Shown here piece after piece: positions 1 to 11,639 of a DNA stretch of 64,000 nucleotides (position 1 is its first letter; each line of letters begins with the position of its first letter). Source of the stretch: Hypomyces perniciosus (taxonomy: Eukaryota > Ascomycota > Sordariomycetes > Hypocreales > Hypocreaceae); assembly GCA_008477525.1 (NCBI GenBank), contig SPDT01000002.1:930001-994000 (forward strand), read 5' to 3'. A program made the translations under genes and the position numbers. The notes under the pieces are model-generated. The model did not search any database. It was given only the letters and a program-made list of their open reading frames with translations, and had not been told where the DNA came from.

Positions 1-2366
1 AAATATAAATAATCTTAAATTAAATATATATAAAGTTATTGCCTATTTTTATAATCTATAGTTAATAATAAAAAAGAAAACCTTTATTAAAGCTATTATT
101 ACTACTTTTTAATATATTATTTCCGCAAAACTAAACTAAACTTTGAAATTAAAAAGTATATTTAAATATAGCAGATATATAAATAATAGCAGCTATAAAC
201 TTTATTAGTTTTTATTATTAATTATATATTTATATAATAAAAGTAACTTAAAAGGAAATTAATTAAAGTATTAAAATTAAAGAATTAGTATTAATTATTT
301 TATTAAAGCTTTTAAATAAGTTTTTCTAATAAATATTTATAAAATAAAGAGACTCTATTAAAGTAAACATAATATTATTAAAAGATATATATAATTGGAT
401 TAATAAATATTACTTTTTAATATAATTAAAAGAAATTATAGCTGTTAATATAAAGAAATTTATAGTAAAGAAACTTAAATTTAATAAGCTAAATATTTTA
501 AAAAAAATTACTATTTTAACTATATAACTTATATAATACTTTCCTATTATAGATAATAAATAAGTTTTTTTTATAATAGGCCTAAAACTATAAAATTAAA
601 ATATTATTAAAAAAAGACCTTTTATATTAAAAGAATAGGTTATTTTTATTTAATAAACTATGAGTAATAAAAAAATAGTTAAATAATAATTTAGCGAAAG
701 GATTTATTTATAAATTATAAGTATAATATACTGCTCCCCTTTTTTAGCTATAAAATTAAAAGGTAATATCTATATTTATTAAGATTATTAAAAGTTAAAT
801 AACATTACTATTAAGAATTAGTATTTATTGCTATTAATTTAGTAAGTTTTTAATACTTTAAACTATATAAAGGTATATATAAAACTTAATATTATTACTG
901 CATTTAATAACCTCTGTAACTATATTTATATAATATACTTTAATAATATCTTTATATATTTATTAAACTAAAAGGAATATTAAATATATATATAAAGTAA
1001 TAGCCTGCCTTTAAAACGCTAGCCTTTAAATTAATATTATTAAATGCAAATTTAAAATAATAAAAATAAAATACTTTAATTTAATTATTACTTTAAAGGG
1101 ATTAAAATTAGATTTTAAAAAAATTAAAGCTATATTAAATTAATAACTACTTAAAAGAATAAAAGACTTATAAAAGGTCTTTGATTTTATAAATTTCTAT
1201 TACTATTTTATTTAAAGATACTTTAAAATAACTATATTATTAAATTGACTTTTAAAAAAAGTCTGACTATATATTTTAAAAGAGAAATAATAGGAAGCCT
1301 TTAATTTAATTAAATACACCTTTAAATTAACCTTAATCGTAGCCCTTTTTAACTATAATAAATAAATAATCGTTAAAACTAATACCTTTTATTAAATATT
1401 AAGCGGTATCCTGTTATAGTATAATAAAAAAGGCATTTTATATTTTATTATATTCTTTTTTATAAAGTATAATACTTAACAATATAATTATAAAATCTAT
1501 TATAAAAAACTTTTAATTATTATTAAAGTAATTAAAAAATAGCGTTTAAACTTATAAAGTTTATAACAGTTTAATATTTTTATAGACTATAAAAATGTTT
1601 TATATTTTACTTTAATTAAAGCTTTAAACTAATAGTAAATTTAATAATTTAAATTCCTTTTTAACTTTCATTTCTATATTATCTATTAACTTAACTTTAA
1701 AGCTATAATACTTAATACTTTAAATAAAAAAATAGAAAATAAGCTTATAAAATTAAACCCTTTTAATAACTAAATTAAAAATAAATAATATATTATTTTG
1801 TATAGAGTCTTTAGACCTAAAGTTTAAATAATATTTTAAAGACAAGTTTTATTAAATATAAAAGTATTTATAAACGCTGCCTTTATAGCTATAATAATAT
1901 TTATAGACAATAAATTAATTAATTATTTAATTACAGTAGTATATAAATAAAATACTATAGTAAAAGAAATAGTAATTGCGCTTTAAAACTTTAATATCTA
2001 CTAATAATTAAAATAGCTTTATAAAGAACTTTAAATTATAATCAATAATTATTAAATAATATAGTAAAATTAATTACTATAAAGCTTCCTTTAACTATTA
2101 TTAATCTTATTTTATATATAATTAAATATCTCTATTAACTATATTATACTGCTATTTAAATTTTACTACTATAATATTACTTATAAGTATTTACTAGTAA
2201 TAATTTACTACTTTATAAAAATATATTATTTTATATTTATGACTTTATTATTTATAAAAGAATTAATTAATATATTTATTAATAGGATTTACTGCCTTTA
2301 TAATATATTTAATAATATTATATTAAAACTATAATATATAGTTTATATTAAAATTCTAGGAATAAC
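1..2366 (+). pseudogene. B-1 pol fragment: reverse transcriptase, RNase H, integrase N-part
   Basis: This is the sense strand of a dead Gypsy polyprotein, read by alignment with B-2 and B-3. RT lies at about 680-1150; its catalytic Y-x-D-D box reads Y-F-N-N at 936-947, so both metal-binding Asp are lost through G-to-A changes. RNase H follows at about 1320-1720. The integrase zinc-finger and core begin at about 1950-2366, ending just after the region that normally reads Q-F-x-S-x-F-W. Relative to B-2, 138 bp of RT is missing near 907-915, between copies of the direct repeat ATAACCTCT. No frame stays open for any length, so no product is expected. Confidence 0.85.
2362..2366. repeat. Left target-site duplication of A-1 (ataac)
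   Basis: This five-base direct repeat matches 8962-8966 exactly and flanks A-1. Confidence 0.92.
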
Positions 2367-2528
2367 TATTACGGCACACGGAACAGCGGGTTAAGATAAT
2401 ATCTTTATTATGCCTTAAACAAGGCAAGAAGCTATAAAAATATGGTTCGAAGGTATAGGACTAAGTTATCATATAAGGACGCATATAATACTAATGAGTT
2501 ATTAGAGGGCAGGTTTAGTGCTGTAACA
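2367..2528 (-). repeat. A-1 3' LTR
   Basis: This 162-bp LTR on the minus strand aligns end to end with the LTRs of A-2 and A-3 and with the solo LTR at 12934. The intact family ends are TGTCACGGCAC and GTGCCGTGATA, which form an unusually long terminal inverted repeat. This copy is moderately RIP-mutated. Confidence 0.95.
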
Positions 2529-2550
2529 GTACCCCCCCCTTTTTAAACTC
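2529..2550 (-). promoter_or_regulatory. A-1 polypurine tract
   Basis: On the minus strand, a run of As followed by eight Gs and a TAC spacer abuts the 3' LTR. This is the plus-strand primer site of an LTR retrotransposon. The same tract occurs next to A-2 (19221) and A-3 (about 57975). Confidence 0.85.
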
Positions 2551-5500
2551 TATTTGCCTTTAAATAGCTATTCTAAGACTATATATATTCCAATCCTCCT
2601 ATTATATTAAGTCCATTATAAGCAGCTGCTGAATTACAGGTCCAGCTAGTCAATTATCTTCCTTTTCTTAACCTAAGCAGGCAGGCCAGGCTTATTAGGG
2701 TTTTTTATATAGTATTCTAAAAGGGCGGCGTTTTATCTTTTTAGATCTTTTATAGGTTGCTAGCTTAGTGTATAGTATTTCTAGGCTATATAATAATATA
2801 GGCTATTTTTATTATAGCAGTTAAAGATTTTATTAAATTCCTACTTTTCTATTATTTTATTTATTTTATTATCTCTTTTAAAGACTTATCCCTATATATT
2901 CTTATTCGTTCGCTTATTAATAGCGTTTTATTCTAGTAAATATATTTATTAGCCTGCTTTATTAACTGCTAGTAGTTTAAAGAGAAAGTTATAAAATATA
3001 AGGAATATATAAATATAGTTAAAGAGTTTAAGTCAGTAAACTTAAAGGTATATATTAAAGATTTTATATAGGCTTACCTATTTATTATCTCCTTTTTTTA
3101 TTAAATGGTTTATTTTAAAGTATTTAATCTTTAACTATACCTTTTCGCTAATTGCAAATTAATATAAATCCTCTTTTAATATATTAACTGCAGCCTTATA
3201 TTAGGCGATTAATTATACTATAAAGGCTTTTAATTAATCTAGGATTTATTAAAAATACTTAACTATAGTATTTACTTTATAGAAACTCTTTTTTTAAGTA
3301 ATAAATAAATTTAATAGGTAAAGGTTTAAAGGCTTAACTTTTAAGCGTAAGTAAAACCTATAATTTGCAAAAAATAGTAAAGTTCCTGTTATTTTAAATA
3401 CTTAATTATTCTAAACAAACTCCACAAATAGTAATTAATTTACTTAATTATTGTAGTAAAAACTTATAAACTGCCTAAAATACTACTTTACTTTTATATT
3501 TAGCTGTTTAGTCTAGCTATTAGTCTTTAAATAATAGGCTAAAAAATATTTAAAGTAAATTCTAAATTATTAAAATAACTGCTTCTAGAACTTAAATATA
3601 AACTAGGTACTTTAGTTTAATATAATTATTTCTAAGGCTTTATATAAAGTATAAATACATAAAATAAAGGTATTAATAAGTTTTTTAATATTAAATATAT
3701 AAATAGCGATAAAATCATATATCTTTATTAAACAATATACTACTATAAAGATATTCTTATAAACTAAACTTTACTAGTTATAGTTAAGCAGTAATATAAT
3801 ATAGTTTACTGAAATATTACTTTAAGCCTAAAATAATACCGGCAATAGTTTCAGGAATCTTAAAGGAGCAAACTTATTTAATTTTATTTAAAAGTATAGG
3901 TTATAACCTTTAATAAAAGTATTAATATTAATTAATATTTGCGGCTATTAGTATATATAGTTAAAAAGGTCTAGTATTTTTACTTATTTTAAGTATCCCC
4001 TTAGCCTAAAAGAGTATATTTAATATATAACTTATATCTTTACTTTATTTATTAATAAGAGGAAAAGTTATTTCTAGTAATATATTTAATTACTGCAGAT
4101 TTAAAAATCTTATATCACTGCCTTTAAATTACTTTAAATGCTTTTAGGCTATTATTAAACAGCTAGGTTTTAAAGCGCCTGCATTATAATACTCGCTATA
4201 TTTAATATTTTATAGGCTTTATTGATTATTCTGTTAATTAATATCTCTAAGTCTAAGATTAAAATGCCAGTTATTATAGCAAATAGGTTCTTATTATCTA
4301 TACTTCCTATAATATTAGTATAGGTATAAAGGTTAAAGCAGCTTTCTAAAAGTAAAGTTCTCTTTCTTTCTTTCAATTAACTATTATTTTAATTTAACTT
4401 TACTAAAATATTTAAAATCTTTTATTTAATATATTAAGCTTTATTACTTTTAAGCTAAGCCGATAAATAATCTAGAAATTATACTAAAATAAAAATTTAA
4501 ACTACTAAATTTATCTTTTTAATACTTTAATAGTTATAAAATATTCTAGGTTTTTATAGTTTATAATAATTTTAAATTTATTTTCTATACCTTAAAGCCT
4601 AAAGCGCTATTTTTCTAATAATTTAATAATAGCTAGCAGTTTTTTATTATAAATTTTATAATTGTATTTAGCAGGTAAATACTTTAATAAAAAGTATACT
4701 ATTAATTGCAAAATATTATCTTTATTATATTAAATGAGAATATTACTAAATACCTAATTTAAAGCATTTATTTCTAAAACTATTTTTTTATTATAGTTAA
4801 AAAAAGTAAAGATTAAAGCAGTTATATATTAAGTTTTAAAATAGTTAAACGCAGTAGTATAAAGTTCTATTTAATTCTATAGTATATCTTTTCTTACAAG
4901 GCTATTTAAAGGTTTATAGATATTAAAGAAGTCTTTAATAAACTGCCAATAAAAATTCGCGAAGCCTAAAAAGTATTAAAGTTCGCGGAGGTTTAAAGGT
5001 CTCTTTTAACTTATAATTACAGCTACTTTTTCAACATCTATCTTAATACTATTACTTATAGTAATTAAGTTAAAGTACTTTATTTTTATTATTTTAAATT
5101 TATATCTTTTAATATTAATTTAAAGACCTGCATTAATTAATTAATTTATAACTTTTTATATATTATTAATATTCCTTTTATATACCTAAGTAAACTAAAA
5201 TATTATTTAAATGAGCTATATAAATTTTATTAAATAAATTATATATAGTATAGTTAATATAATATTAAAAAAAGGCTAAGGCATTATAAAGATTAAAAAG
5301 TATAATAAGGGTTTTAAATAGTTTAAACTAGGTTATAAAAGCTGTCTTTATTTATATCCCTCTGCAATTTTAAGTTTATTAAAAGCGGCTATTATATCTA
5401 ATTTAATATAAAATCTAATATTATATAGAGTATTTAATATCTTTTAGATTAACGGTAATAAATAGGAATTTTTTATAGTAATATTATTAAAGCTTTAATA

Positions 5501-8500
5501 GTTTTAATAAATATAGACGCCTTTTCTAGGTTTTATAGCGAAAAGTAAAGGGGCAGTATATTTTACTTTAAATTCTTTAATAAATCCTTTAACTAGGTTT
5601 TTATTTAGCTATTTTCTTATAATTTAAAGTTTACTTAAGAATATTAAGCGGTTCTTTAATATAATAGTTCCTTCCCTAATAAAAGCTTAATTTTATAGTC
5701 TTATAATCTCTTAAAGGGAAGCTTATTTACTAGTTATAAAAAAAAGCTAATAATTTTATTTTATAGCCAGTTAAAAAATTTCTTTCAAATATTACTTTCT
5801 ATTAGTTTTAGCTTTACTTTTATAAACTTATTAATATTAGACTTTAATATCCTTTAAAAGTACTTTCCACTATAGTAGTATATAAAGAAATTATAAAAAG
5901 CTATAAAGAATAATACTTATACCGCTATAAAGCTGCCTTATTTTTATAATATATTTATAAAAGTATCTTTATTAAACTTTAATAGTTAATATACTTTATA
6001 TTTTTATTTTTATATATCTTTTATTAAATCTGCTTAAATTAATTTTATATATTAGGCAGATAAGTCTTTATAGAACTAGATAAATAATATCGCGGTAGAT
6101 ATTTAAATATTTATTAAGTTAGGTTACTTATATAGTACTATTGCTGCAGGTTTATTAAATATTAATATTTTTAACTTAAAGAGTAATACTGGGTTATATT
6201 AGTATAAATATTAACAGCTATTAGCTATAGGTATTATTAAAACTAATATCAAAGGCTTATTAAATATTATCTATACTTTAATCTCTAGTTTTTTACAGTT
6301 ATTAAGTTAATAAATATAATAGTAATTTTGCTTTAATATTAATATAAGGTTAATATATAGGTCCTTTTCTTTTTATTAAAGTATTATTTCTTTTAATATA
6401 CTTTTAATATAGGCTTAAAACCTAATTTTCTTTTTAACCTTTTTTTTTTATCCTTTTTAATATATTATTTTATTTCTTGCTAATAGTGTAAAGTGCTAAC
6501 TTTAAAGGTTTACTTAAAATATTAATATTATATAAAATAATTATTAAATTAAAAATTATTAATATAGTATAGGTTTAAAGGCAATAATTTATTAAATAAT
6601 ATTATAAATTAAAAGTAACTATTAATATAGGCTAGTTAATATTAAGATTATATTACTATAGCTATAGTCTTTTAAAGATAAAGGGGTTTTAATTTAAGAG
6701 ATTAATAATAAAAAATATATATAGCTTTTTATATTCTATTATTCTTATATTTAAAATTATATAGTTAATAAACTATACTATTACTTTACTATTAATTAAA
6801 ATAAAGCTTTTTAGTTTAAGTAATTGCATTATTAAGATTTAAGACTTTTAAAGAAAATGCTAGTCTATAAAGCCTTATACTAAGCAGCTACTATTAATAC
6901 AGGTTAATATGGTTATTAATAAATGCGCGAGGAATAATATAATATAAATAAATAGTAATTTACTATTTTTAGTATTTAAAATTAATAGTTTATTATTAAT
7001 AATAATCTATTATATCTATAAAGGCATTAAATTTATAAGCTATTTTAATATTTTATTATACTTTTTAATATAATATTATTAAAAAGCTATTTTTTTCCTT
7101 GCCTTTTTATATTAAAAGTTATATCATTATAGGCAAGTATATTACTAAAGGTAATTAATCCTTTAATAAAGCCAGTTTTATTAATATAGTATAGGAATAA
7201 GTTCCTGTAATATAATAGGTTATTTCTTTAAGTTAAAAAATACTAATATTGCGGGAATTAAATAATAGGAATTTATAGTGCTAGTATACCTTTTCCCTAG
7301 CATAGGATATATACCCTGCTTTAAGGCGCTATAGTGCTATTGCTTTAATATATTCTATATCCTAAAAAGCCACTACTATATCTTTATAAGGTTTAAAGTC
7401 TTATAGTATTAGCTTTCTGCTTTTCTATACAGTTATTAACTATATATTAGCCGCTATAGTAATAGTATAGGTTATAAAGTTATTAGTATTTTTTATATTA
7501 TAAAGTAAAGGATATAGTATTTAACTATATAGGATTGCCTATATTTTCTTGCTTTAAAGGGTTTAATTTATTTTAAGGTAAGGCTTATTAAAAAGTATAG
7601 TTATTATTTAGCTTTTTAAACTTATAATTGCCTTTAAATTTAGCGTAATAAGCTTACTCTTTAAAGTTATTATAAACTTTCTAACTAAAAGTTCTTTAAG
7701 TAAACCAGTTATCTTTATTTATAGGCTTATTACTTCTATTACTAAAAGCAGCAGCTATCTCTTTAAATACTTTAAAGTAAAAGGTATTAACTTTTTAGGT
7801 ATTAGTTTTACTAGTTTAGGCTATTAATTTATAAAACTTAATAATAAGATTCTAAAACAGTTTATTTATTATATAGTAAATATTAAACTTTTAAGCGGCA
7901 GATTATAAAATGTTAAAAGTTTTATACTATAAGTTTAAAAATTTAATAAAAGTTTTACTATTTTTTTATTCCTATATTATACAGTTATCCTTTTTTATTA
8001 TAATATAGTTAAATACCTTTTATATTAAATTATAGGTATTACTATTTAATTAACTGTTAATATAAAGGATATATTTATAAAAGGTATTAAAATACTTAGT
8101 ATTAATTATAATATTATATAGTATAATAGAATGCTAGTTTATATATTTCTGCTAATAGGTTTTTATATCTTTATCTTTAGCGTTAAATTTATCTTTAAAG
8201 TTATTAGTTTAATGCTTTAAAATATTATTACTTTTAGCTTTAATAAGTTTATTAATTATATTACTTTAGCTTTAAACTTTATATTAAGCGAGCTTTAGGT
8301 TTTTAATAATAGCAGTATTTTTAAACTCTTTTTATTTTAAAGTTATATTAAAATTATACTTTTAATTTTAAAAGTAGTTAAAGATAATATTAAAAAACTA
8401 TTTAAATTCTAATACTTAAGCTATAAAGTTAAGTTATAATTATTATTATAAGCTTTTAAGATAATATAAATATAAAGCTAGTTATAAAAGTAATTAGCAA

Positions 8501-8799
8501 GCCTTGCTTTTTAATTAAAGTCCCTTTCTATACTTTCTATTTTTATTTAATATTTTTAGGTTAAATGTAAGCTAGGGAATTAAGTATAGGCTAAAAAACT
8601 AGGCTAAAGTGTATTCTTTACTGTAAAGATATAGGCTTTTAGACTTAAGGTCTCGCTATAATTAGGGATTAGTGAATTTCCTGTAAAATATAAGGCTCTT
8701 TATAGTATTGTAACTAGGCTGTCAGCGACTTTATTAATTCTTTTTAGGCAGGGTTAAGGGCTAAAGGTAATAGCGCAGTTATGATAAGAAGGCATAAAC
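2551..8799 (-). pseudogene. A-1 gag-pol, RIP-degraded
   Basis: This is a minus-strand remnant of a Ty3/Gypsy polyprotein. Going from high to low coordinates: gag about 8700-7000, RT about 5600-4900, RNase H about 4750-4400, integrase zinc finger and core about 3950-3350, chromodomain-like tail about 2840-2640. The RT active site reads H-L-N-N instead of Y-x-D-D (the two Asn codons are at 5202-5207). Stops occur every few codons, typical of RIP conversion of CAA, CAG, CGA and TGG. Domain edges are approximate because they rest on alignment to the less damaged A-2 and A-3. Confidence 0.85.
4170..4376 (-). pseudogene. A-1 pol open remnant between RNase H and integrase
   Basis: This 68-codon open stretch in the sense frame of A-1 pol has a homologous sense frame in A-3 at about 56150-56350. 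It covers the linker after RNase H, including K-E-R-K and the segment L-D-L-E-I-L-I-N. It lacks its own promoter or conserved start and is a surviving piece of the polyprotein rather than a small gene. Confidence 0.6.
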
Positions 8800-8961
8800 T
8801 ATTACAGTATATAGAATAGCAGGTTAAAGTAATATCTTTATTATGCCTTAAATAAGGCAAGAAGCTATAAGAATGTGGTTTAAAGGTATAGGACTAAGTC
8901 ATTACGTGAGGATGTACGTGATGCTGATAAGTTATTAGAGGGCAGGTTTGGTGCTGTAATA
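8800..8961 (-). repeat. A-1 5' LTR
   Basis: This 162-bp LTR is partner to 2367-2528. It carries more RIP changes at its left end (CAGTATATAG where the intact family has CGGCACACGG). The ATAAC TSD follows directly. Confidence 0.95.
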
Positions 8962-8966
8962 ATAAC

Positions 8967-10080
8967 TTTTAAAGCAATTAAAATTTATATTAAAATAATT
9001 ATTAGCCCTTTACTTTAAAATTAATAATTAAATTAAAAACATTAATATAAATATAAAATAATATTTATAAACTTTTATTAACTTTTATTAAAATAACTAA
9101 GCTTATTAGCTTTTATTAATTAAATTTACGATAAATAATATAGTATTTAAAATTATTAGTATATTATTGTTATTTATTAATTATAGTTTTAACCTTTACT
9201 TAATAATAAAGCCTTTATAGCTTTACCTGCTAAACCTTTTTATAGTAAAGAAAAAAGAGTTTTTCTGCATTAATACTATTATTAAGCGATTTATATATAT
9301 TATTATATAGTTAAAGGCTTTTATAAAAGCTTTAAAAAAATATAAACAAACTTAAATGTATAAAGGGAGGTATTATTAATTATATTATGAAGTAAAAAGT
9401 CTTTATTAATATATAAAATATAAAGACTGATTAATTAATAAAGCAGCTAGATAATAAATAAGCGGAACTTTATATAATAATAAAAGTATATTTATGAGCC
9501 TGCGCTATTACCCTACTAGAAAATATAAAGATTTTTTTAATTTTATATAACTCCTTTTTATAATTTAAAACAGTTACTTTACTGCACTTTAAGTAAAAGA
9601 TAATTAATAAAGCTATATTAAAGAATATTTAAAGTTAAATACTAGAAAGGAAAATAGTATAAATAAAATATAAAAGAAATAAAAATTTAAAGTGCTTTTA
9701 AACTATAATAATAATAATAGATTTATTACTTGATTAAATAGAAATACTATACAATTATATAGTAATTAACTAAAAATTTATAAAGTTAAAAAAAGGTAAT
9801 ATAAAACTTTTATAGGAAAAACCTAAAAAAAATTAAACTTATTATAATAAATATTAAAAAGATTATAAAAAAAGAAAAAAAAGAAATAATTAAAAAGAAA
9901 TTAAAGCTTATAAAGCACTAATTAAAGACTATATTATACTAAAGCCTATAATTAAATTATCTATCGCTAATATTAGAAACTATATAATTTACCCTATTTA
10001 TATTTATATTAAAAGTATTAAAATAAATTACCTAGAATTTAGATTTATATAAGTAATATAGCTATTCGCGGCTAAATAGC
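8967..10080 (+). pseudogene. B-1 pol 3' part: integrase C-terminal region and chromodomain
   Basis: This is a continuation of the integrase interrupted by A-1, colinear with B-2 43300-44400. It contains the rest of the catalytic core and the C-terminal region. A chromodomain-like segment lies near 9700-9860, where tryptophans conserved in the family appear as TAG stops. Chromodomains on fungal Gypsy integrases steer insertion to heterochromatin, which would fit the nested landscape, but this copy is dead. Confidence 0.78.
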
Positions 10081-10102
10081 GTAATAAAGAGGGGGGGGGT
10101 AT
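10081..10102 (+). promoter_or_regulatory. B-1 polypurine tract
   Basis: GTAATAAAGA followed by nine Gs lies immediately before the 3' LTR, as in B-2 at 44411-44430. Confidence 0.85.
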
Positions 10103-10275
10103 TATTATAGTATTAATTATAACGCGATATTAATGCCTTATTATATAAGCCCCGGTTATATAACCAGGCCCTAACGCGTTCCTAGCTATAGCTTTCCAAA
10201 GAAGCCTTAGGGCTTTCTTGCTCTCCACGGCATAACAACAATATTTGCCCTGACCTGCCTTTCCGTGCCGTAATA
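10103..10275 (+). repeat. B-1 3' LTR
   Basis: This 173-bp LTR aligns with the 172-bp LTRs of B-2 and B-3. Its right half is well preserved and ends GTGCCGTAATA. The left half is RIP-mutated. Confidence 0.94.
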
Positions 10276-10411
10276 ATAGCGCTGCCTTTTATAAAGCTAT
10301 TATTAATATAATAATTTAAAATAAACCTAAATTTTATTTTTAATACACTTAAAAGCTTTAAGCCTATTACATTTACTTAATTAAATAAGCCTATTAGTTT
10401 TTATAATACTT

Positions 10412-10419
10412 TTTTTAAT
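10412..10419. repeat. MITE left target-site duplication (tttttaat)
   Basis: These eight bases repeat exactly at 11087-11094. An 8-bp duplication is the hallmark of hAT-superfamily transposition. Confidence 0.85.
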
Positions 10420-11086
10420 GAGTAATGCTATTGGAACAAATAAAAATTGCTACTCGAATAGATAGTCTGTGCGTAGCTGCGAAATTCTCCCAGCAATTTC
10501 CCTCAATATATAACTTACTCCTTTATATAACACTTAATTCCAACACCATTAAATTGCTTTAAATAACAGGTCCTTGGCATACATTCTATCTATTTATATA
10601 CATTCCCTTAAACTGACTATTCTTCCAGCTGTATAGCCGGTATAATCTCTTTAATCTCCTCGATCTGGGACAATACTGCTGCTGTTGCCGCTGTTACTGT
10701 TGCCGCTGCTGCTGTGGCAGAGACACGGCTTTGTCGGCTAGAAGTTTTTGTAACCCGCGATCTACTATGGCCTCTAGAACGTTGACTGGATGTTCTAGGC
10801 CCCTGTAATATCGGCTGCGAGCTCTTAATCTCTGACTGTGAGGGGACCCGTTATATGCTGGGGTTAAGCCGATGTGTAAGTGGTCGGCCCTGGGGCTGAC
10901 CTCTCGGCTGCACCTGTGACTGTTGTCATAATTCTTGTATAGCAGCTTTACTGCTGCTGCTGCGTCTTTGCTGCTTAAGTTGTTGTTTGTGGAAGATCGA
11001 GGAATTGAAAGCTAGGACGATTTCTGTGTGCGCGCACGGACTATCTGTTCTAGTAGCAATTTTTGTCTGTTCCAATAGCATTACTC
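10420..11086. mobile_element. hAT-like MITE, 667 bp
   Basis: The terminal inverted repeats are 54 bp (10420-10473 and 11033-11086), beginning GAGTAATGCTATTGGAACA at both ends. There are about five mismatches, mostly transitions. An exact 8-bp TSD flanks it, and the opposite foldback arm shows the unoccupied site. The interior has balanced composition, CTG/CAG-rich trinucleotide runs and an antisense coding remnant. It is too short for a transposase, so it is a deletion derivative that would be moved in trans. hAT membership is inferred from the 8-bp TSD. Confidence 0.9.
10617..11040 (-). pseudogene. Degenerate reading frame inside the MITE
   Basis: One minus-strand frame stays open for about 140 codons apart from two stops, a TGA and a TAA, both explained by C-to-T change of CGA and CAA. 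It ends at a TAG (10617-10619). The translation starts near the right terminal repeat with EIVLAFNSSIF, continues through a Q/R/S-rich stretch containing QQRRSSSSK, then an Ala/Thr-rich stretch and an acidic end (QIEEIKEIIPAIQLEE). I recognise no domain. It may be the tail of the parent transposase or captured host coding sequence. Confidence 0.5.
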
Positions 11087-11094
11087 TTTTTAAT
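11087..11094. repeat. MITE right target-site duplication (tttttaat)
   Basis: This is an exact copy of 10412-10419. Confidence 0.85.
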
Positions 11095-11490
11095 AATAAT
11101 TATATTAATTGGCTAATTCTGCCTTTACTATTATTACAATAGTTTAATATATATAAATATTAAGAATTTCTTTTATAACTTTTATATTAATAATAATACT
11201 ATTTAATTTAAAGTTTTAATACATAAAAAGCTTTTATACGATAATTTAAATAGATTATATAAAAAAAAATTAAACTACTTTATATTATTCTGTACAATAC
11301 TATAAAAATTTCATAGTAGGGTATAGTAGTAAGGAAGTGGGTCTGAAAAATAGATTTCCTGTGCAAATAGATATTTAGACCTATATAAATAGCAATTCTC
11401 TTAGATTTTTAACCTGTGCACTAACAACTCCCTATAAGGAGCCCTATACAAACCTGTCGTATATATATTGTTATACTACTAACTATATAC

Positions 11491-11624
11491 CGCAAGGATC
11501 ACAAACGTTAGTTCAGTACAAGACCCACATCACGATTTTATATAGAAATACATATTTGCATTAGTCTCTAATCACAAAATCGAGATATAGGTCTTGTATT
11601 AAACTAACGCTCGTGATCCTTGCG
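11491..11624. repeat. Inverted repeat in the foldback core
   Basis: The arms are about 49 bp (11491-11539 and 11576-11624), both ending CGCAAGGATCAC and meeting around a 36-bp AT-rich loop. The arms differ at only a few positions, mostly transitions. It could be a tiny MITE or the folded end of an older transposon. No convincing TSD is visible. Confidence 0.75.
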
Positions 11625-11639
11625 ACATGTATGACACGA

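Larger units (their letters stand above)
2367..8961 (-). mobile_element. Ty3/Gypsy retrotransposon family A, copy A-1
   Basis: This is a full-length element in reverse orientation, 6595 bp, bounded by two 162-bp LTRs and an exact 5-bp TSD, ataac (2362-2366 and 8962-8966). It sits inside the integrase core of B-1, and the sequences on either side rejoin as continuous B when compared with B-2 near 43290. Order on the minus strand: 5' LTR (8800-8961), gag, protease region, RT, RNase H, integrase, chromodomain-like tail, polypurine tract, 3' LTR (2367-2528). The interior is strongly RIP-mutated and dead. Confidence 0.96.
1..10275 (+). mobile_element. Ty3/Gypsy retrotransposon family B, copy B-1 (5' end outside window)
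   Basis: Base 1 aligns with about 40570 of the complete copy B-2, so the 5' LTR and gag lie to the left of the window. The element runs rightward through reverse transcriptase, RNase H and the start of the integrase core, is interrupted by A-1 (2367-8961), and resumes to a polypurine tract and a 3' LTR ending at 10275. It is heavily RIP-mutated: TA-rich, with stops throughout. It was inserted next to the left end of the foldback element. The five bases after it (atagc) are the expected right-hand TSD, but the left partner is not in the window. Confidence 0.93.
10277..11400 (+). repeat. Foldback element left arm (contains the MITE)
   Basis: The arm is 10277-10419 plus 11095-11400, colinear with the inverted right arm. 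The empty site for the MITE is visible in the right arm, where the equivalent of TTTTTAAT occurs once. Confidence 0.85.

Noticed and set aside
10670..10980. CTG/CAG-rich tract as a simple microsatellite
   Set aside because: The repeats are short and imperfect and fit a Gln- and Ala-rich reading frame inside the MITE.
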